This document shows, in pieces, positions 17,883 through 25,307 of a stretch of 64,000 nt of DNA. The translations under genes and the position numbers were made by a program. The stretch spans positions 119,232-183,231 of the forward strand of contig DAIRSE010000003.1 in NCBI GenBank assembly GCA_036804525.1, in the 5' to 3' direction. Origin of the DNA: JBFLVT01 sp036804525 (GTDB lineage: Bacteria > Bacillota > Desulfotomaculia > Desulfotomaculales > JASEER01). How positions within the stretch are numbered: the stretch's first letter is position 1; every line of letters starts with the position of its first letter. The notes under the pieces were generated by a model that was given only the letters and a program-made list of their open reading frames with translations, was not told the DNA's origin and ran no database searches.

Positions 17883-17926
17883 ATTATACCACTACAAAAA
17901 CCCCGTTTTGTGCAGTCTTTGTGCAG
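17883..17926 (-). promoter_or_regulatory. candidate late promoter with phased direct repeats
   Basis: On the minus strand an extended -10, TGGTATAAT, has its TATAAT at 17883-17888, just upstream of the glycosyltransferase gene. No good -35 is present. Two copies of TGCACAAA spaced exactly 11 bases (within 17907-17926) occupy the -35/-50 face. This is the layout of an activator-dependent late promoter. The ArpU-like protein at 26126-26557 is the natural candidate activator. Confidence 0.55.
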
Positions 17927-17929
17927 GTT

Positions 17930-18220
17930 TTACTGTTTGCTGCCAGAGATCCTGGTTACATCTTTACCTAACAATCGGTCGAGGGCAGCTCGAAGCTTTT
18001 CAAGCGGCTCAAGCCATTCTCCGAAACGCCCACCTGCAAGTAAATCCGACCACGGCGCAAGATCACCGTTTAGGTGTAGCCCGTAGACACCCTGAGAATT
18101 GGCAATCAACTCGTCAACACTGGTGAGGACTTCTTGTGCCGCCACCACCACTCGTTCCAGAACACAATACCCACTCCCGCTCTCATTTTGGGTTACGGGT
18201 TTCTGTTTGTACTTTTCCAT
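17930..18220 (-). CDS. phage protein of unknown function
   Basis: A 96-residue acidic-helical protein (VLERVVVAAQEVLTSVDELIANS, then WLEPLEKLRAALDRLLG) with an AAGGAGGGG ribosome site upstream. It lies between the structured RNA-like region and the late promoter. No family was recognised. Confidence 0.5.
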   Translation of the reverse strand: MEKYKQKPVTQNESGSGYCVLERVVVAAQEVLTSVDELIANSQGVYGLHLNGDLAPWSDLLAGGRFGEWLEPLEKLRAALDRLLGKDVTRISGSKQ

Positions 18221-18249
18221 CAGGGTGCCCCTCCTTAAAAGTTAATCAG

Positions 18250-18370
18250 GCTGGGGGCCGGATTCGAACCGGCTTCCTGCAGGTGCGCCTCTGTGATTGT
18301 GCCTGCAGGCGGAGCTTCCATGTGCGCTTGTTCCCGCACCTCCCGCGTGTCCCACCACGCCGCCCCAGCC
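18250..18370 (-). ncRNA. tRNA-like structured RNA with enlarged anticodon region
   Basis: Read on the minus strand, an 8-bp acceptor-like stem GGCTGGGG/CCCCAGCC closes the element. A perfect 5-bp T-arm, GCCGG-TTCGAAT-CCGGC, sits next to it, and a D-arm-like GCGTG-GTGGGA-CACGC follows the 5' strand. In place of a normal anticodon arm there are about 34 bases with an inner GTGCG/CGCAC hairpin bounded by GGAG/CTCC, then a 34-base extra arm flanked by two CCTGCAGG copies. It is 121 bases long, has no credible anticodon, and encodes no CCA. It is tRNA-derived in shape, perhaps a decoy, a degenerate tRNA or a new RNA. Confidence 0.55.
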
Positions 18371-18400
18371 CCATACTTACTATCACGCTACCGTTCAGTC

Positions 18401-18694
18401 CTATCTCAAACTTTTCTTTGTAGGGCACCACCTGCGATTGGGATGTCTAACCACATTGGTCATACCATCAGTCCGCGATCCCTTCTTCCCCATGCGACGC
18501 AGTACTTGCTCGTGCTTTGCATCGGCCATTTTGGTGCTAATTGCGTTTGTAACTTGCGCCCACAGCTTTCGTGTCTCACCTATTGGCAACTGGCAGGCAA
18601 CTTCATCCGGCGGCAACGTATTTCTTAGTGCCTGCAATTCTTCCAGGGTAAGCAAGAGCAGCGCCTCATATTTGGTTAACGCCATGTTTATCAT
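18401..18694 (-). CDS. small helical phage protein
   Basis: 97 residues, beginning MINMALTKYEALLLLTLEELQALRNTLPPDE, predicted mainly helical with a basic tail (RRMGKKGSRTDGM). A strong GAGGAGGT site lies about 11 bases upstream. Its leader contains the 75-base structured element at 18731-18805. No family was recognised. Confidence 0.5.
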   Translation of the reverse strand: MINMALTKYEALLLLTLEELQALRNTLPPDEVACQLPIGETRKLWAQVTNAISTKMADAKHEQVLRRMGKKGSRTDGMTNVVRHPNRRWCPTKKSLR

Positions 18695-18730
18695 TCCCTA
18701 TCCGTACCTCCTCGATGGTCATATAAATTG

Positions 18731-18805
18731 GTGGGGGCGGTTTAGGGCCTGCACTTAGCCCAAGCGCCCATATGGTGCACGTGCCGCACGCGCCTCCGCC
18801 CCCAC
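18731..18805 (-). ncRNA. structured element with perfect 10-bp closing stem
   Basis: GTGGGGGCGG pairs exactly with CCGCCCCCAC 55 bases away. Inside are two further hairpins (GGGC/GCCC around TAAGTGCA, and a GCGC/GCGC arm holding GGCACGTGCC), giving a three-way junction. The size is tRNA-like (75 bases), and the minus-strand 3' end reads CACCAA. There is no T-loop consensus, so it is not an ordinary tRNA. It may be a leader element for the 18401-18694 gene or a free RNA. Confidence 0.45.
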
Positions 18806-18811
18806 ATTTAC

Positions 18812-18905
18812 TGCTGCGCCGCCGATAAGCCCCGCCGGCGGGTCCAGCGGGGCCACCTCGCCGACATTCTAGACAGCCCGCCCTTCCATCCCGCGCGGCG
18901 CAGCA
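18812..18905 (-). ncRNA. structured element with perfect 11-bp closing stem
   Basis: TGCTGCGCCGC pairs exactly with GCGGCGCAGCA 72 bases away. An inner CCCCGC/GCGGGG hairpin and further GC-rich pairings fill the middle. It lies 6 bases from the previous structured element. The strand is not certain because the stem is symmetrical in strength; minus is chosen since all neighbouring genes read that way. Confidence 0.45.
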
Positions 18906-18927
18906 TTATTACTTTTAACCCACTTGC

Positions 18928-19416
18928 TCACCCTTGCTCACCCGTCCAGTAATTGACCCGGCTAGGGAACACGTCTACGTGGCAGCTCATTGCGCCAGCG
19001 AGACCACGTCCGCCGTTCCCGCTAATTTTCGCCCATGCCGGGCGTAGTACGGTTTCAAGCTTATAGCCCCTTTTGGCCAGGGTTTTCTCCGAAACGTAAG
19101 GGTTAACCCATTCCTCTGTTCCGTCCGGGCGCTTTACCAGGTACCTGGAGCCGTACCGGGTGAAAACCAGCCTGGCATTTGTAGGCGTGCCGTCGAGGTA
19201 AACCAGTTCGTCAAACTCGGCTACTCCCCCGTTCCGGAGGATTTCGACCTTAGTCTCCAGCAGTTGCTGGCTAAGCCCTCCGGCCCATGTGCTAACGAAA
19301 CAATCGCTCAACTCTACGTCGCCATTGACCACCCGGTTGAACCGGTCGTCGTTCCGCGCCTTTAGCTCCTGGAGTTCCTGTTCCAGGGCCACCAATAGCT
19401 CCTGGCCATACTTCAT
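18928..19416 (-). CDS. operator-controlled phage protein of unknown function
   Basis: A 162-residue protein starting MKYGQELLVALEQELQELKARNDDRF, with a helical start and then beta-rich LVYLDGTPTNARLVFTRYGSRYLVKRPDG and NPYVSEKTLAKRGYKLETV. It is the first gene behind a promoter carrying two ATCACCNNNNGGTGAT-type operators, so it belongs to the same regulon as the 31716-32429 gene. No family was recognised. Confidence 0.5.
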   Translation of the reverse strand: MKYGQELLVALEQELQELKARNDDRFNRVVNGDVELSDCFVSTWAGGLSQQLLETKVEILRNGGVAEFDELVYLDGTPTNARLVFTRYGSRYLVKRPDGTEEWVNPYVSEKTLAKRGYKLETVLRPAWAKISGNGGRGLAGAMSCHVDVFPSRVNYWTGEQG

Positions 19417-19484
19417 AGCTACCTCTCCTCTCCGTCCGTATTGCCTTTAAATATCGCTTCCGGTTTCATCCCTACATCTACGTT

Positions 19485-19532
19485 ATCACCATATGGTGAA
19501 TTAGTAAAGCGTTAAATTCACCTATTGGTGAT
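19485..19532 (-). promoter_or_regulatory. promoter with paired 16-bp operators (site 1)
   Basis: Two palindromes, ATCACCATATGGTGAA (19485-19500) and TTCACCTATTGGTGAT (19517-19532), lie 32 bp apart. On the minus strand a -35 TTTACT, a 17-base spacer containing the first palindrome, and a -10 TAACGT can be drawn. The second palindrome lies just upstream of the -35. The pair at 32466-32514 has exactly the same architecture. Confidence 0.7.
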
Positions 19533-19753
19533 TATTCTCCAACTGCTGCGCTACGGTTCGATGCAGGCAGCGTTGCCTGGATTCCCTGCTGCTCTCTCTC
19601 CCATTTGATCAATCTCTGGAACATCCCCAGAAACAAATCCCGAATATCAGCGAATGGCAAGCACGGGCAGATCCGAACCTCATCCGTGGGTGGGAAAGGC
19701 TGCCGCCACTCTTTGCCATTAACCTTGATCTCCCTGGCCTCTGTAGCCCGCAT
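19532..19753 (-). CDS. small phage protein after galE
   Basis: About 73 residues, starting MRATEAREIKVNGKEWRQPF, with an RICPCLPFADIRDLFLGMF middle. The ATG at 19753 lies two bases after the galE stop, indicating translational coupling. The coding part ends at the upstream operator. Unknown family. Confidence 0.45.
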   Translation of the reverse strand: MRATEAREIKVNGKEWRQPFPPTDEVRICPCLPFADIRDLFLGMFQRLIKWEREQQGIQATLPASNRSAAVGE

Positions 19754-19755
19754 TG

Positions 19756-20754
19756 TCAGAATTCCCCGTACCCCTCCAGGTGGCGCACATGCCATTCCCA
19801 GGCCGTGCGGATGATGGTCTCCAGGTCCCCGTAGCGCGGCGCCCAGCCCAGTTGCCGCTGGATCTTATGCGAACCGGCGACCAGCGCGGTCGGATCGCCC
19901 TCTCTCCGAAAACCTGTTTCTACCGGTATGTCGCAGCCGGTCACTCTCCGGGCCGTATCGATTACCTCCCGTACCGAGTGCCCCCGCTCGTTGCCCAGGT
20001 TATATGCCCCCGAAGGATGACCGCCATCCAGGGCACGCAGGGCCAGAACATGCGCCTCGGCCAGATCCGAGACGTGAACGTAATCCCGGATACAGGTTCC
20101 GTCCGGCGTGGGGTAGTCCGTACCAAAAATGGTGATCCCCGGTTGCAATCCCAAGGCTGCCTGCAACACCAGGGGGATGAGATGGGTTTCCGGCCTGTGG
20201 TCCTCGCCGAGATCCCCTGCCGGATCGGCACCGGCGGCATTGAAATACCGGAGCGCGATGTACTTCAGGCCGTAAGCGGCGCCATACCAGCGCAGCGCCT
20301 CTTCAAAGGCCAGCTTGGTCGCCCCGTATGGGTTGGTGGGGGTAAGGGGATGGTCTTCCTCGATAGGTACCCGCACCGGCTCGCCGTAAACTGCGGCGGT
20401 CGAAGAAAAGATAAAATACGGGACACCCGCTTCCTGCACCGCTTCCAGCAGCGCCAGCCCCTTTACCACGTTGTTCCGGTAATAAAGCGCCGGGTCAGCC
20501 ACCGACTCTCCCACCAGGCTCAACGCCGCAAAGTGGAGTACTGCCCGGACGCCGCAGGAGCGCAGTAGCCCGCCTACCAGCTCCCGATCCGCAATGTCTC
20601 CCCAGACAAACTCTGCCCCCTCAAGCACCTGCGCTACTCCCCGGTGCCCCCGGGAGAGGTTGTCCAGCACCGTCACCTTATAACCCGCCTGAAGGAGTTC
20701 TTTCACAGTGTGACTGCCGATATAGCCCGCCCCGCCGGTAACAAAAACGTGCAT
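19756..20754 (-). CDS. galE: UDP-glucose 4-epimerase
   Basis: 332 residues, full length for GalE, an NAD-dependent epimerase interconverting UDP-glucose and UDP-galactose. It shows the Rossmann GGAGYIGS (7-14), GDIAD, the FSSTAAVYGEP block with catalytic Ser/Thr near 117-119, and the YxxxK pair Tyr143/Lys147 in NPYGATK. LRYFNAAGA and GTCIRDYVHVSDL follow as in the family. A GGAGG site lies 6 bases before the ATG. It is higher in GC than its phage neighbours and sits beside a broken methyltransferase, which suggests a cargo insertion. It could feed the phage glycosyltransferase. Confidence 0.93.
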   Translation of the reverse strand: MHVFVTGGAGYIGSHTVKELLQAGYKVTVLDNLSRGHRGVAQVLEGAEFVWGDIADRELVGGLLRSCGVRAVLHFAALSLVGESVADPALYYRNNVVKGLALLEAVQEAGVPYFIFSSTAAVYGEPVRVPIEEDHPLTPTNPYGATKLAFEEALRWYGAAYGLKYIALRYFNAAGADPAGDLGEDHRPETHLIPLVLQAALGLQPGITIFGTDYPTPDGTCIRDYVHVSDLAEAHVLALRALDGGHPSGAYNLGNERGHSVREVIDTARRVTGCDIPVETGFRREGDPTALVAGSHKIQRQLGWAPRYGDLETIIRTAWEWHVRHLEGYGEF

Positions 20755-20966
20755 AAAAAGCCTCCTCTACGCCTGCAGGTTTTTGCTTTTTAGAAAAGAA
20801 AAAGGCCAAAACCACAAACCCCGCCAAATCCACCAGTACATCCACCGCCCGGCCTGTGCGACCAGAAACAGATGCCTGGTGCCACTCATCCAGGGCCCAC
20901 GAGAACCAGCAGCATCGTGCAAGAGAGTCAGAAGTTCAATCCTTGGCCCCAGGTTCCGTCTCCGAG

Positions 20967-21191
20967 CTAATAAGGCACACAGGATGGAATGTTGGCCGAT
21001 AAGAGAGCGTTCGGGACCCACAGGTAAAGGTGACTTTGCTCACGAGCAATTGATTGAACCGGTAAGGCCATAATCTCATCAAAAGTCATTGTTTGATATC
21101 GATAAAGCCGTTGATGCTCCGGGGCGACCTTCCCAGTTCAATTGTTAAACTGCCACGAAGGATCAGCCAGAATCGTCGAATACTTTTTCAC
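20967..21191 (-). pseudogene. MT-A70 adenine methyltransferase, truncated and stopped
   Basis: Read on the minus strand from GTG at 21191, the frame gives VKKYSTILADPSWQFNN, then a TGA stop at 21138-21140, then TGKVAPEHQRLYRYQTM and onward to HLYLWVPNALLS, ending at a TAG (20967). This is the MT-A70 amino half: consensus ADPPWQFxNRTGK is changed to DPSW and the Arg codon CGA to TGA. The carboxy half is missing, and the 200 bases to galE (20755-20966) carry no convincing gene, only a tryptophan-rich open frame. The methyltransferase is dead, probably cut by the event that brought galE. Confidence 0.75.
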
Positions 21192-21228
21192 CCACAGAAT
21201 CCAAGAAAATCACGACCTCACCCCCAGA

Positions 21229-21366
21229 CTAAAGCGCAAGGCATCTGGAAACCAGATGCCCGATCGCTACCCCACCCGCAAACCAGGCCACATAGCTCCA
21301 GATCCTACGCGCTTTCTGCCTTCTCCGTCTTTCCGCCTGGATCTCCCTTTCTAACGCACAAAACAC
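21229..21366 (-). CDS. 45-residue basic membrane protein
   Basis: A short frame starting with GTG at 21366 (GGGGG about 9 bases upstream) and overlapping the end of the previous gene. The sequence has a very basic amino half (EREIQAERRRRQKARR) followed by one hydrophobic span (IWSYVAWFAGGVAIGHLV). It precedes the dead MT-A70 gene. Confidence 0.45.
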   Translation of the reverse strand: MFCALEREIQAERRRRQKARRIWSYVAWFAGGVAIGHLVSRCLAL

Positions 21367-21695
21367 TTCGCCCGATCCCCCTTCCGGTACTGCGGCCCCT
21401 TCCACATCGGGGCCACAGCCCTCTCTTCCTTATCCAGCTTCATCCCATATCTCCGCAACATCTTTGGTGTCCTGGGATCACCGTGATCTGGCATCCGTAC
21501 AACATCACCCCAGCTTGTCCTGACCCTTACCGAAGGGAACGGATATTCCGTATCCGGCTCGTGCCATCCCAGCACCTCACAATCCTGGGGAAGACCTAAT
21601 ATTTCCTTGACCGCCGACACCAGAGGATCATCATCGCTTAATAACCCTGACGATCTCAGGATCACTCTTTGGATCTCCGACCACAGGCTTAACAA
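21351..21695 (-). CDS. phage protein of unknown function
   Basis: Up to 114 residues. The middle EILGLPQDCEVLGWHEPDTEYPFPSVRVRTSWGDVVRMPD and the Arg/Lys-rich end look like a genuine folded protein. The start is uncertain. The first ATG overlaps the upstream gene by 65 bases, and a GTG (about residue 26) would remove the overlap. Confidence 0.45.
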   Translation of the reverse strand: MLSLWSEIQRVILRSSGLLSDDDPLVSAVKEILGLPQDCEVLGWHEPDTEYPFPSVRVRTSWGDVVRMPDHGDPRTPKMLRRYGMKLDKEERAVAPMWKGPQYRKGDRAKCFVR

Positions 21696-21840
21696 TAACC
21701 TGGCCCTCAGCTAATGCTATTTTTACCATCCCATTTTTAGCTATGTACTGAGCCGCTGGCCCGTTAAATAAAACCCCGGACGCACATAGCGTCATCTGCA
21801 TCTTTGGCGCATCCTTCGACTCGTCCCTGAACCATTCCAC
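21631..21840 (-). CDS. small phage protein of unknown function
   Basis: 69 residues starting at a GTG (21840) with a GGGGGAA site. It contains MTLCASGVLFNGPAAQYIAKNGMVKIALAEGQVIVKPV, a strand-rich pattern typical of small phage DNA-binding or accessory proteins. No family was recognised. Confidence 0.45.
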   Translation of the reverse strand: MEWFRDESKDAPKMQMTLCASGVLFNGPAAQYIAKNGMVKIALAEGQVIVKPVVGDPKSDPEIVRVIKR

Positions 21841-21918
21841 GCTTATTCCCCCTGAATAAAACTTGCTGAGACGAAGCTGCGAACCCTATCCTGCTTGCAC
21901 CTTTCTGACTTTCTCTCT

Positions 21919-22548
21919 CTAATGTGTGACCTGCTCCCGGCATAGATCATCCTTAACCAGCTGTACCCGCAAACGGCCCAACATTGCAGATAGAGTGACC
22001 ACCATCTCCCAGATGATCTCCGGGGTGATCTTTCTGACCTTAAGGAGATCCTCGCCCGACATCTGCAACAATTCCCCAAACGTGCGGATATCCCAAGCCA
22101 TCAATGGCCTGCGGCAGCTTCTAGGGATCTCCCACACCAAACCGATTTCAAAGCTGTCAATGCGGAGATCTTTGAGATTCCCGCACTCAACATAAGGAAT
22201 AAGCTCGACCCGGAGGCGATCCCACACGTCCCCGATTCCGACAAGCTCCCCTTTCGGGGCCACTATCTCCGGCTTTTCAACGTATTTATGCTTCTTTACC
22301 CTGGCATTAAAGAAATCAACAATCCAAGATCTCGGTGCCCTGGTGCCCATCATCACGTAAGCGAACTCCTGGGCGCACTCCCGAAGGTACTCCTGGAACT
22401 CGCGGTGCCAGAATAGCTGATCCGTCCGAAACGCCCGTATCATCTGTCGCTTCTTCTTCTCATAGCGTCTCTTTCTCTCAGCCAGATCCAAACCCAACAC
22501 CCGCACCCCCTTCCTATTAACCACCAAAAGCTCTAATCTCTTCGTCAT
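21919..22548 (-). CDS. phage protein with RNA polymerase alpha-CTD-like domain
   Basis: 209 residues. The carboxy part (about 129-190) reads like the alpha-CTD helix-hairpin-helix: LRIDSFEIGLVWEIPRSC, then RTFGELLQMSGEDLLKVRK and a final helix. The host alpha-CTD has the same spacing around its 'TVGEL...EDLLKVRN' core. The amino part is basic and helical (ERKRRYEKKKRQMIRAF). It may act as a DNA-binding module or mimic host RNA polymerase alpha during the switch of transcription. The similarity is by pattern only. Confidence 0.5.
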   Translation of the reverse strand: MTKRLELLVVNRKGVRVLGLDLAERKRRYEKKKRQMIRAFRTDQLFWHREFQEYLRECAQEFAYVMMGTRAPRSWIVDFFNARVKKHKYVEKPEIVAPKGELVGIGDVWDRLRVELIPYVECGNLKDLRIDSFEIGLVWEIPRSCRRPLMAWDIRTFGELLQMSGEDLLKVRKITPEIIWEMVVTLSAMLGRLRVQLVKDDLCREQVTH

Positions 22549-23337
22549 TCAAGATCCCGAACATCTTGCGCTCTCCTTCTCCCGAATCGTCCTCCCGCCA
22601 TAGTAGGAAACACCGTATTCCAGATCCCCCTCAAACCGGCCCACATAAACCGGCTTGCCCGGATAAACATATACAGCCTGGACTCCCGAGAAGAACGCCC
22701 CGCAATCGATCCCGACCTTGTTCCCTTCCTGCCACACCCTGGCCCGACCATGGATCAATGGTGTAGGCGTATGCCCAAATACGACTGTCTTATCCGTGAT
22801 TACCTCTGAATTGATGAATGCCTCCCGAATGTGCAAGAGTATTCCGGGCCTCTGCTCGGCCATTACCACCGGCACTCCCGGCTCCACCCCTGCGTGACAA
22901 TAGATGTGCTTCTCCGTTTCCCGGTAAAGAGGCAGGCTCTCAATCCACCGTAGCACCTCTTTGGGGATATACCTGTTGACGGACTCCGGTTCCCAGACCT
23001 TATTCCAGGGGCAACCGTAGCTCATCAATGTCGCGCCTCCGCCGTTGTAGATCCACAACTCAAACCGATCTAAATCCCCCAAAGCCGCCATCAAAAGGTC
23101 GTCATCATGATTGCCCCGCAATGCCTGAACTCCACTGATCTTGGATAGCTCCATCACCAGTTCGTAGACCCCCTTGGTGTTCGGGCCGCGATCCCCATAA
23201 TCACCAAGGAAGGTCAACCAATCAACCCCCGGTCTAAACCGGGCCTTCCTCAACCCCGCGACCAGGTTGTCCAAATCCCCGTGAATGTCTGTCATTGCCA
23301 GTTCCCTGCGATCCATCTCTCCCGATACTCCTCTCAT
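22549..23337 (-). CDS. metallophosphatase (lambda/PP2A-type serine-threonine phosphatase)
   Basis: 262 residues with all family metal motifs: DIHGD (17-21), GDYGDRG (45-51), RGNHD (74-78) and the later histidines in HAGVEPG and FGHTP. The start overlaps the upstream stop as ATGA. It would hydrolyse phosphoprotein or small phosphate esters with two metal ions. In phages, enzymes of this type reverse phosphorylation of host or phage proteins or regulate early functions. Confidence 0.85.
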   Translation of the reverse strand: MRGVSGEMDRRELAMTDIHGDLDNLVAGLRKARFRPGVDWLTFLGDYGDRGPNTKGVYELVMELSKISGVQALRGNHDDDLLMAALGDLDRFELWIYNGGGATLMSYGCPWNKVWEPESVNRYIPKEVLRWIESLPLYRETEKHIYCHAGVEPGVPVVMAEQRPGILLHIREAFINSEVITDKTVVFGHTPTPLIHGRARVWQEGNKVGIDCGAFFSGVQAVYVYPGKPVYVGRFEGDLEYGVSYYGGRTIREKESARCSGS

Positions 23338-23816
23338 TTAACCGATGGCGGTATCTTTGAGTTACCTAAATCCACCGCCCCGTCCGCAAAAGCCATCACA
23401 GCATCTCCCCGCCTCAAAGCAACAATGGCTTCACCGATGGCCGTGCAAGCCTGTTCTTCGGCATCCTCAAACAAAGACCCAATGGTACGCCGCGCCTCGT
23501 CCGACATCCCATTTGTGACCTGCTTGACGATCTCCCACATCGGAGCGATATGCAGGTGCAACAACTCGTGAACGATTATGTACTCCATATCCATCTCGCC
23601 CCGGCGACTCTCGCCCACCTCATTGGGATCAACCGGCCTCAGCCTTACTTTGCGGCTAGGCGTCCGGTACCAAATGTCCCCATTGGATTCCCGATTATCC
23701 TGATTCCGTGGGCGAACCATATCAATAACAATCTGCCATCCCCCCAGCCTGAGAAGGGACTGGTAGAACATTGTCACCCCAATAGCCTGCTCCCTGGTAA
23801 GGTTTCTCGTATCCAT
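23334..23816 (-). CDS. putative zinc metallopeptidase (HExxH)
   Basis: 160 residues with IIVHELLHLHIAPMW near the middle, giving the HExxH zinc/catalytic site. A WYRTPSRKVRLRPVDPNE stretch precedes it. The size and helical tail (FEDAEEQACTAIGEAIVALRRG) resemble SprT/ImmA-type phage peptidases, but no subclass is certain. The gene is coupled to both neighbours by 1-4 base overlaps. Confidence 0.6.
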   Translation of the reverse strand: MDTRNLTREQAIGVTMFYQSLLRLGGWQIVIDMVRPRNQDNRESNGDIWYRTPSRKVRLRPVDPNEVGESRRGEMDMEYIIVHELLHLHIAPMWEIVKQVTNGMSDEARRTIGSLFEDAEEQACTAIGEAIVALRRGDAVMAFADGAVDLGNSKIPPSVK

Positions 23817-24391
23817 TACGCCGTCTTGCCCCCTTGCTGGATGTACTGGATCGTCCCGACTACGGCAGCCACCCTGTCCTCAATCGGGCCAGACACCCTA
23901 ACGTGCGGCACATAGAGCAGGTTATCCTCAATCAATTCGGCAATCCGACCCCGACACACCGGGCAACAATCACGGAACCCATCTTCCTCGGCTTCAAATT
24001 CAATGGGCAGATAGACCACCAGATCATAATGGGTCTTGGCCTTACCGATAGCCAGATCCCGATAGCGGGCGTGATCCTTAGATCCTAATGGAGCTACCCG
24101 GTAAAGCTCGAAATAAGCCAGATAATCCAGGGTTGCCCGATCCGAAACAAACCCGGCTTGCTGCAACATGTCCTCCGCAGCAATCTGCATCGCCAAGGCT
24201 TTCCACTGAAACCTCATTGCGCATTCCCGATCCCTTACCACCTGAGCCACATTCTCAATTCCCAAAACCTTAGCCGCTTGTCGAGCCTGCTCCACAATCA
24301 GGGCCAAGCCAAGCTCTTCAGCCAACCGATTAGCCAAGGTTGTCTTGCCTGTGCAATGGGTTCCCGCGATAGCTATCCTGGGCGGCCTCAC
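23816..24391 (-). CDS. P-loop kinase (AAA_28/NadR-type)
   Basis: About 191 residues from the GTG at 24391, which overlaps the upstream stop. Walker A GTHCTGKTT appears at the start, followed by LANRLAEELGLALIVEQAR, and later SDRATLDYLAYFELY (the ATPase 'DR' region) and a YDLVVYLPIEFEAEEDGFR lid-like segment. CCPVC is unusual and may bind a metal. It is likely a nucleotide or nicotinamide-type kinase acting in phage nucleotide metabolism. The substrate is unknown. Confidence 0.65.
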   Translation of the reverse strand: MRPPRIAIAGTHCTGKTTLANRLAEELGLALIVEQARQAAKVLGIENVAQVVRDRECAMRFQWKALAMQIAAEDMLQQAGFVSDRATLDYLAYFELYRVAPLGSKDHARYRDLAIGKAKTHYDLVVYLPIEFEAEEDGFRDCCPVCRGRIAELIEDNLLYVPHVRVSGPIEDRVAAVVGTIQYIQQGGKTA

Positions 24392-24768
24392 ACAACCTGG
24401 CGCAACAGCTGCATGTTGAGTCTCCAAAATCTCTTCACCTCTTCCAAATAACCGCTAAACTTGGCGTCAAGCGCATCCTCGCGCATTCCCAAAGCAGCCG
24501 CCGTCATAAACCACAATCGATCCTGGAAATAGATCACTACCGACAACGAATCGATCTCTTGTAGCTGCTGAATCGCTCTCTTGATTTTGAGCCGGAAATC
24601 ATTGAGCCTTGCCATATCGCCAGCCATCCAGGCTCTATCCATTTTCTGTTCCCAATCCCTGATCCGCCTAATGATCTTTCTCGAGGCCCTAAGATCGCGC
24701 CACGCCTGCAAAGCGATAGCCGCAGCCAACCGCTTCTCTTCACTCGGCAAGATCCGAAGCTCCAACAT
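24388..24768 (-). CDS. helical phage protein of unknown function
   Basis: About 126 residues from the ATG at 24768. An earlier start would overlap the upstream gene. MLELRILPSEEKRLAAAIALQAWRD is followed by coiled-coil-like helices (DFRLKIKRAIQQLQEID). Unknown family. It may be a small accessory protein for the kinase that follows. Confidence 0.45.
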   Translation of the reverse strand: MLELRILPSEEKRLAAAIALQAWRDLRASRKIIRRIRDWEQKMDRAWMAGDMARLNDFRLKIKRAIQQLQEIDSLSVVIYFQDRLWFMTAAALGMREDALDAKFSGYLEEVKRFWRLNMQLLRQVV

Positions 24769-24779
24769 TTCACACTCCC

Positions 24780-25307
24780 TCACTCCAAGATGTAAACCAT
24801 CACCGGCCTGACTCCCCACATCAACGCCTCATCCCTGGTCTCGAAATACACATCCAAACGGTCTCCTTTGATGTCCCCGCCAGTATCCAGAGCCACCCCA
24901 TATCCGTACCCCTCAACATAAAGTGATGTCCCTAACGGAATCACTTTCGGATCTACAGAGATCGTTCCGGGCCTGGGTTCTGTCCCGCACTTCGTCTTAA
25001 ACCCCGTGTAACAATATGCGGTTGCCAACATCGCCCTCTGGTGAACCACGCCACGGTTCGGCAAAGCCACCTGCTGCTCCCTGCAAGCCCGTTCTACCTG
25101 TTCCGGCATACCTTTACCCTTGCTGTCATCTATCCGGCGCTCTGGGGCAATCCTGTCCACGGCCCGGATGTCCCCCACCCCAGTCTGAATTTCTGGAGCT
25201 TGAGCCTGTCCGTGTGCTACCCAGACCACCGTCACAATCACCACGATCAAGCAGAAGGTGTCAAACCTCGTCCACGGTACCGCTGGCCCCCTTGCCCACC
25301 TGATCAT
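24780..25307 (-). CDS. membrane-anchored 3D-domain (RlpA/YabE-type) protein
   Basis: 175 residues. A membrane span at about 16-32 (FCLIVVIVTVVWV) anchors it, and residues about 92-172 form a 3D domain: ATAYCYTGFKTKCG, then RPGTISVDPKVIPLGTSLYV and GVALDTGGDIKGDRLDVYF with the three aspartates. Such domains are seen in cell-wall lytic transglycosylase-like or accessory proteins (MltA/YabE type). It lies in the early region, not with lysis genes, so a DNA-entry or superinfection role is also possible. Confidence 0.7.
   Translation of the reverse strand: MIRWARGPAVPWTRFDTFCLIVVIVTVVWVAHGQAQAPEIQTGVGDIRAVDRIAPERRIDDSKGKGMPEQVERACREQQVALPNRGVVHQRAMLATAYCYTGFKTKCGTEPRPGTISVDPKVIPLGTSLYVEGYGYGVALDTGGDIKGDRLDVYFETRDEALMWGVRPVMVYILE

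Noticed and set aside
18246..18431. Treating the tRNA-like element as a working tRNA-Sec because of its 8+5 stem
   Set aside because: There is no UCA anticodon in a proper loop, the anticodon region is far too long and no CCA follows.
20767..21021. 84-codon Trp-rich open frame before galE
   Set aside because: It overlaps the dead MT-A70 remnant in another frame and has no RBS or known domain. Likely a by-product of the decayed region.
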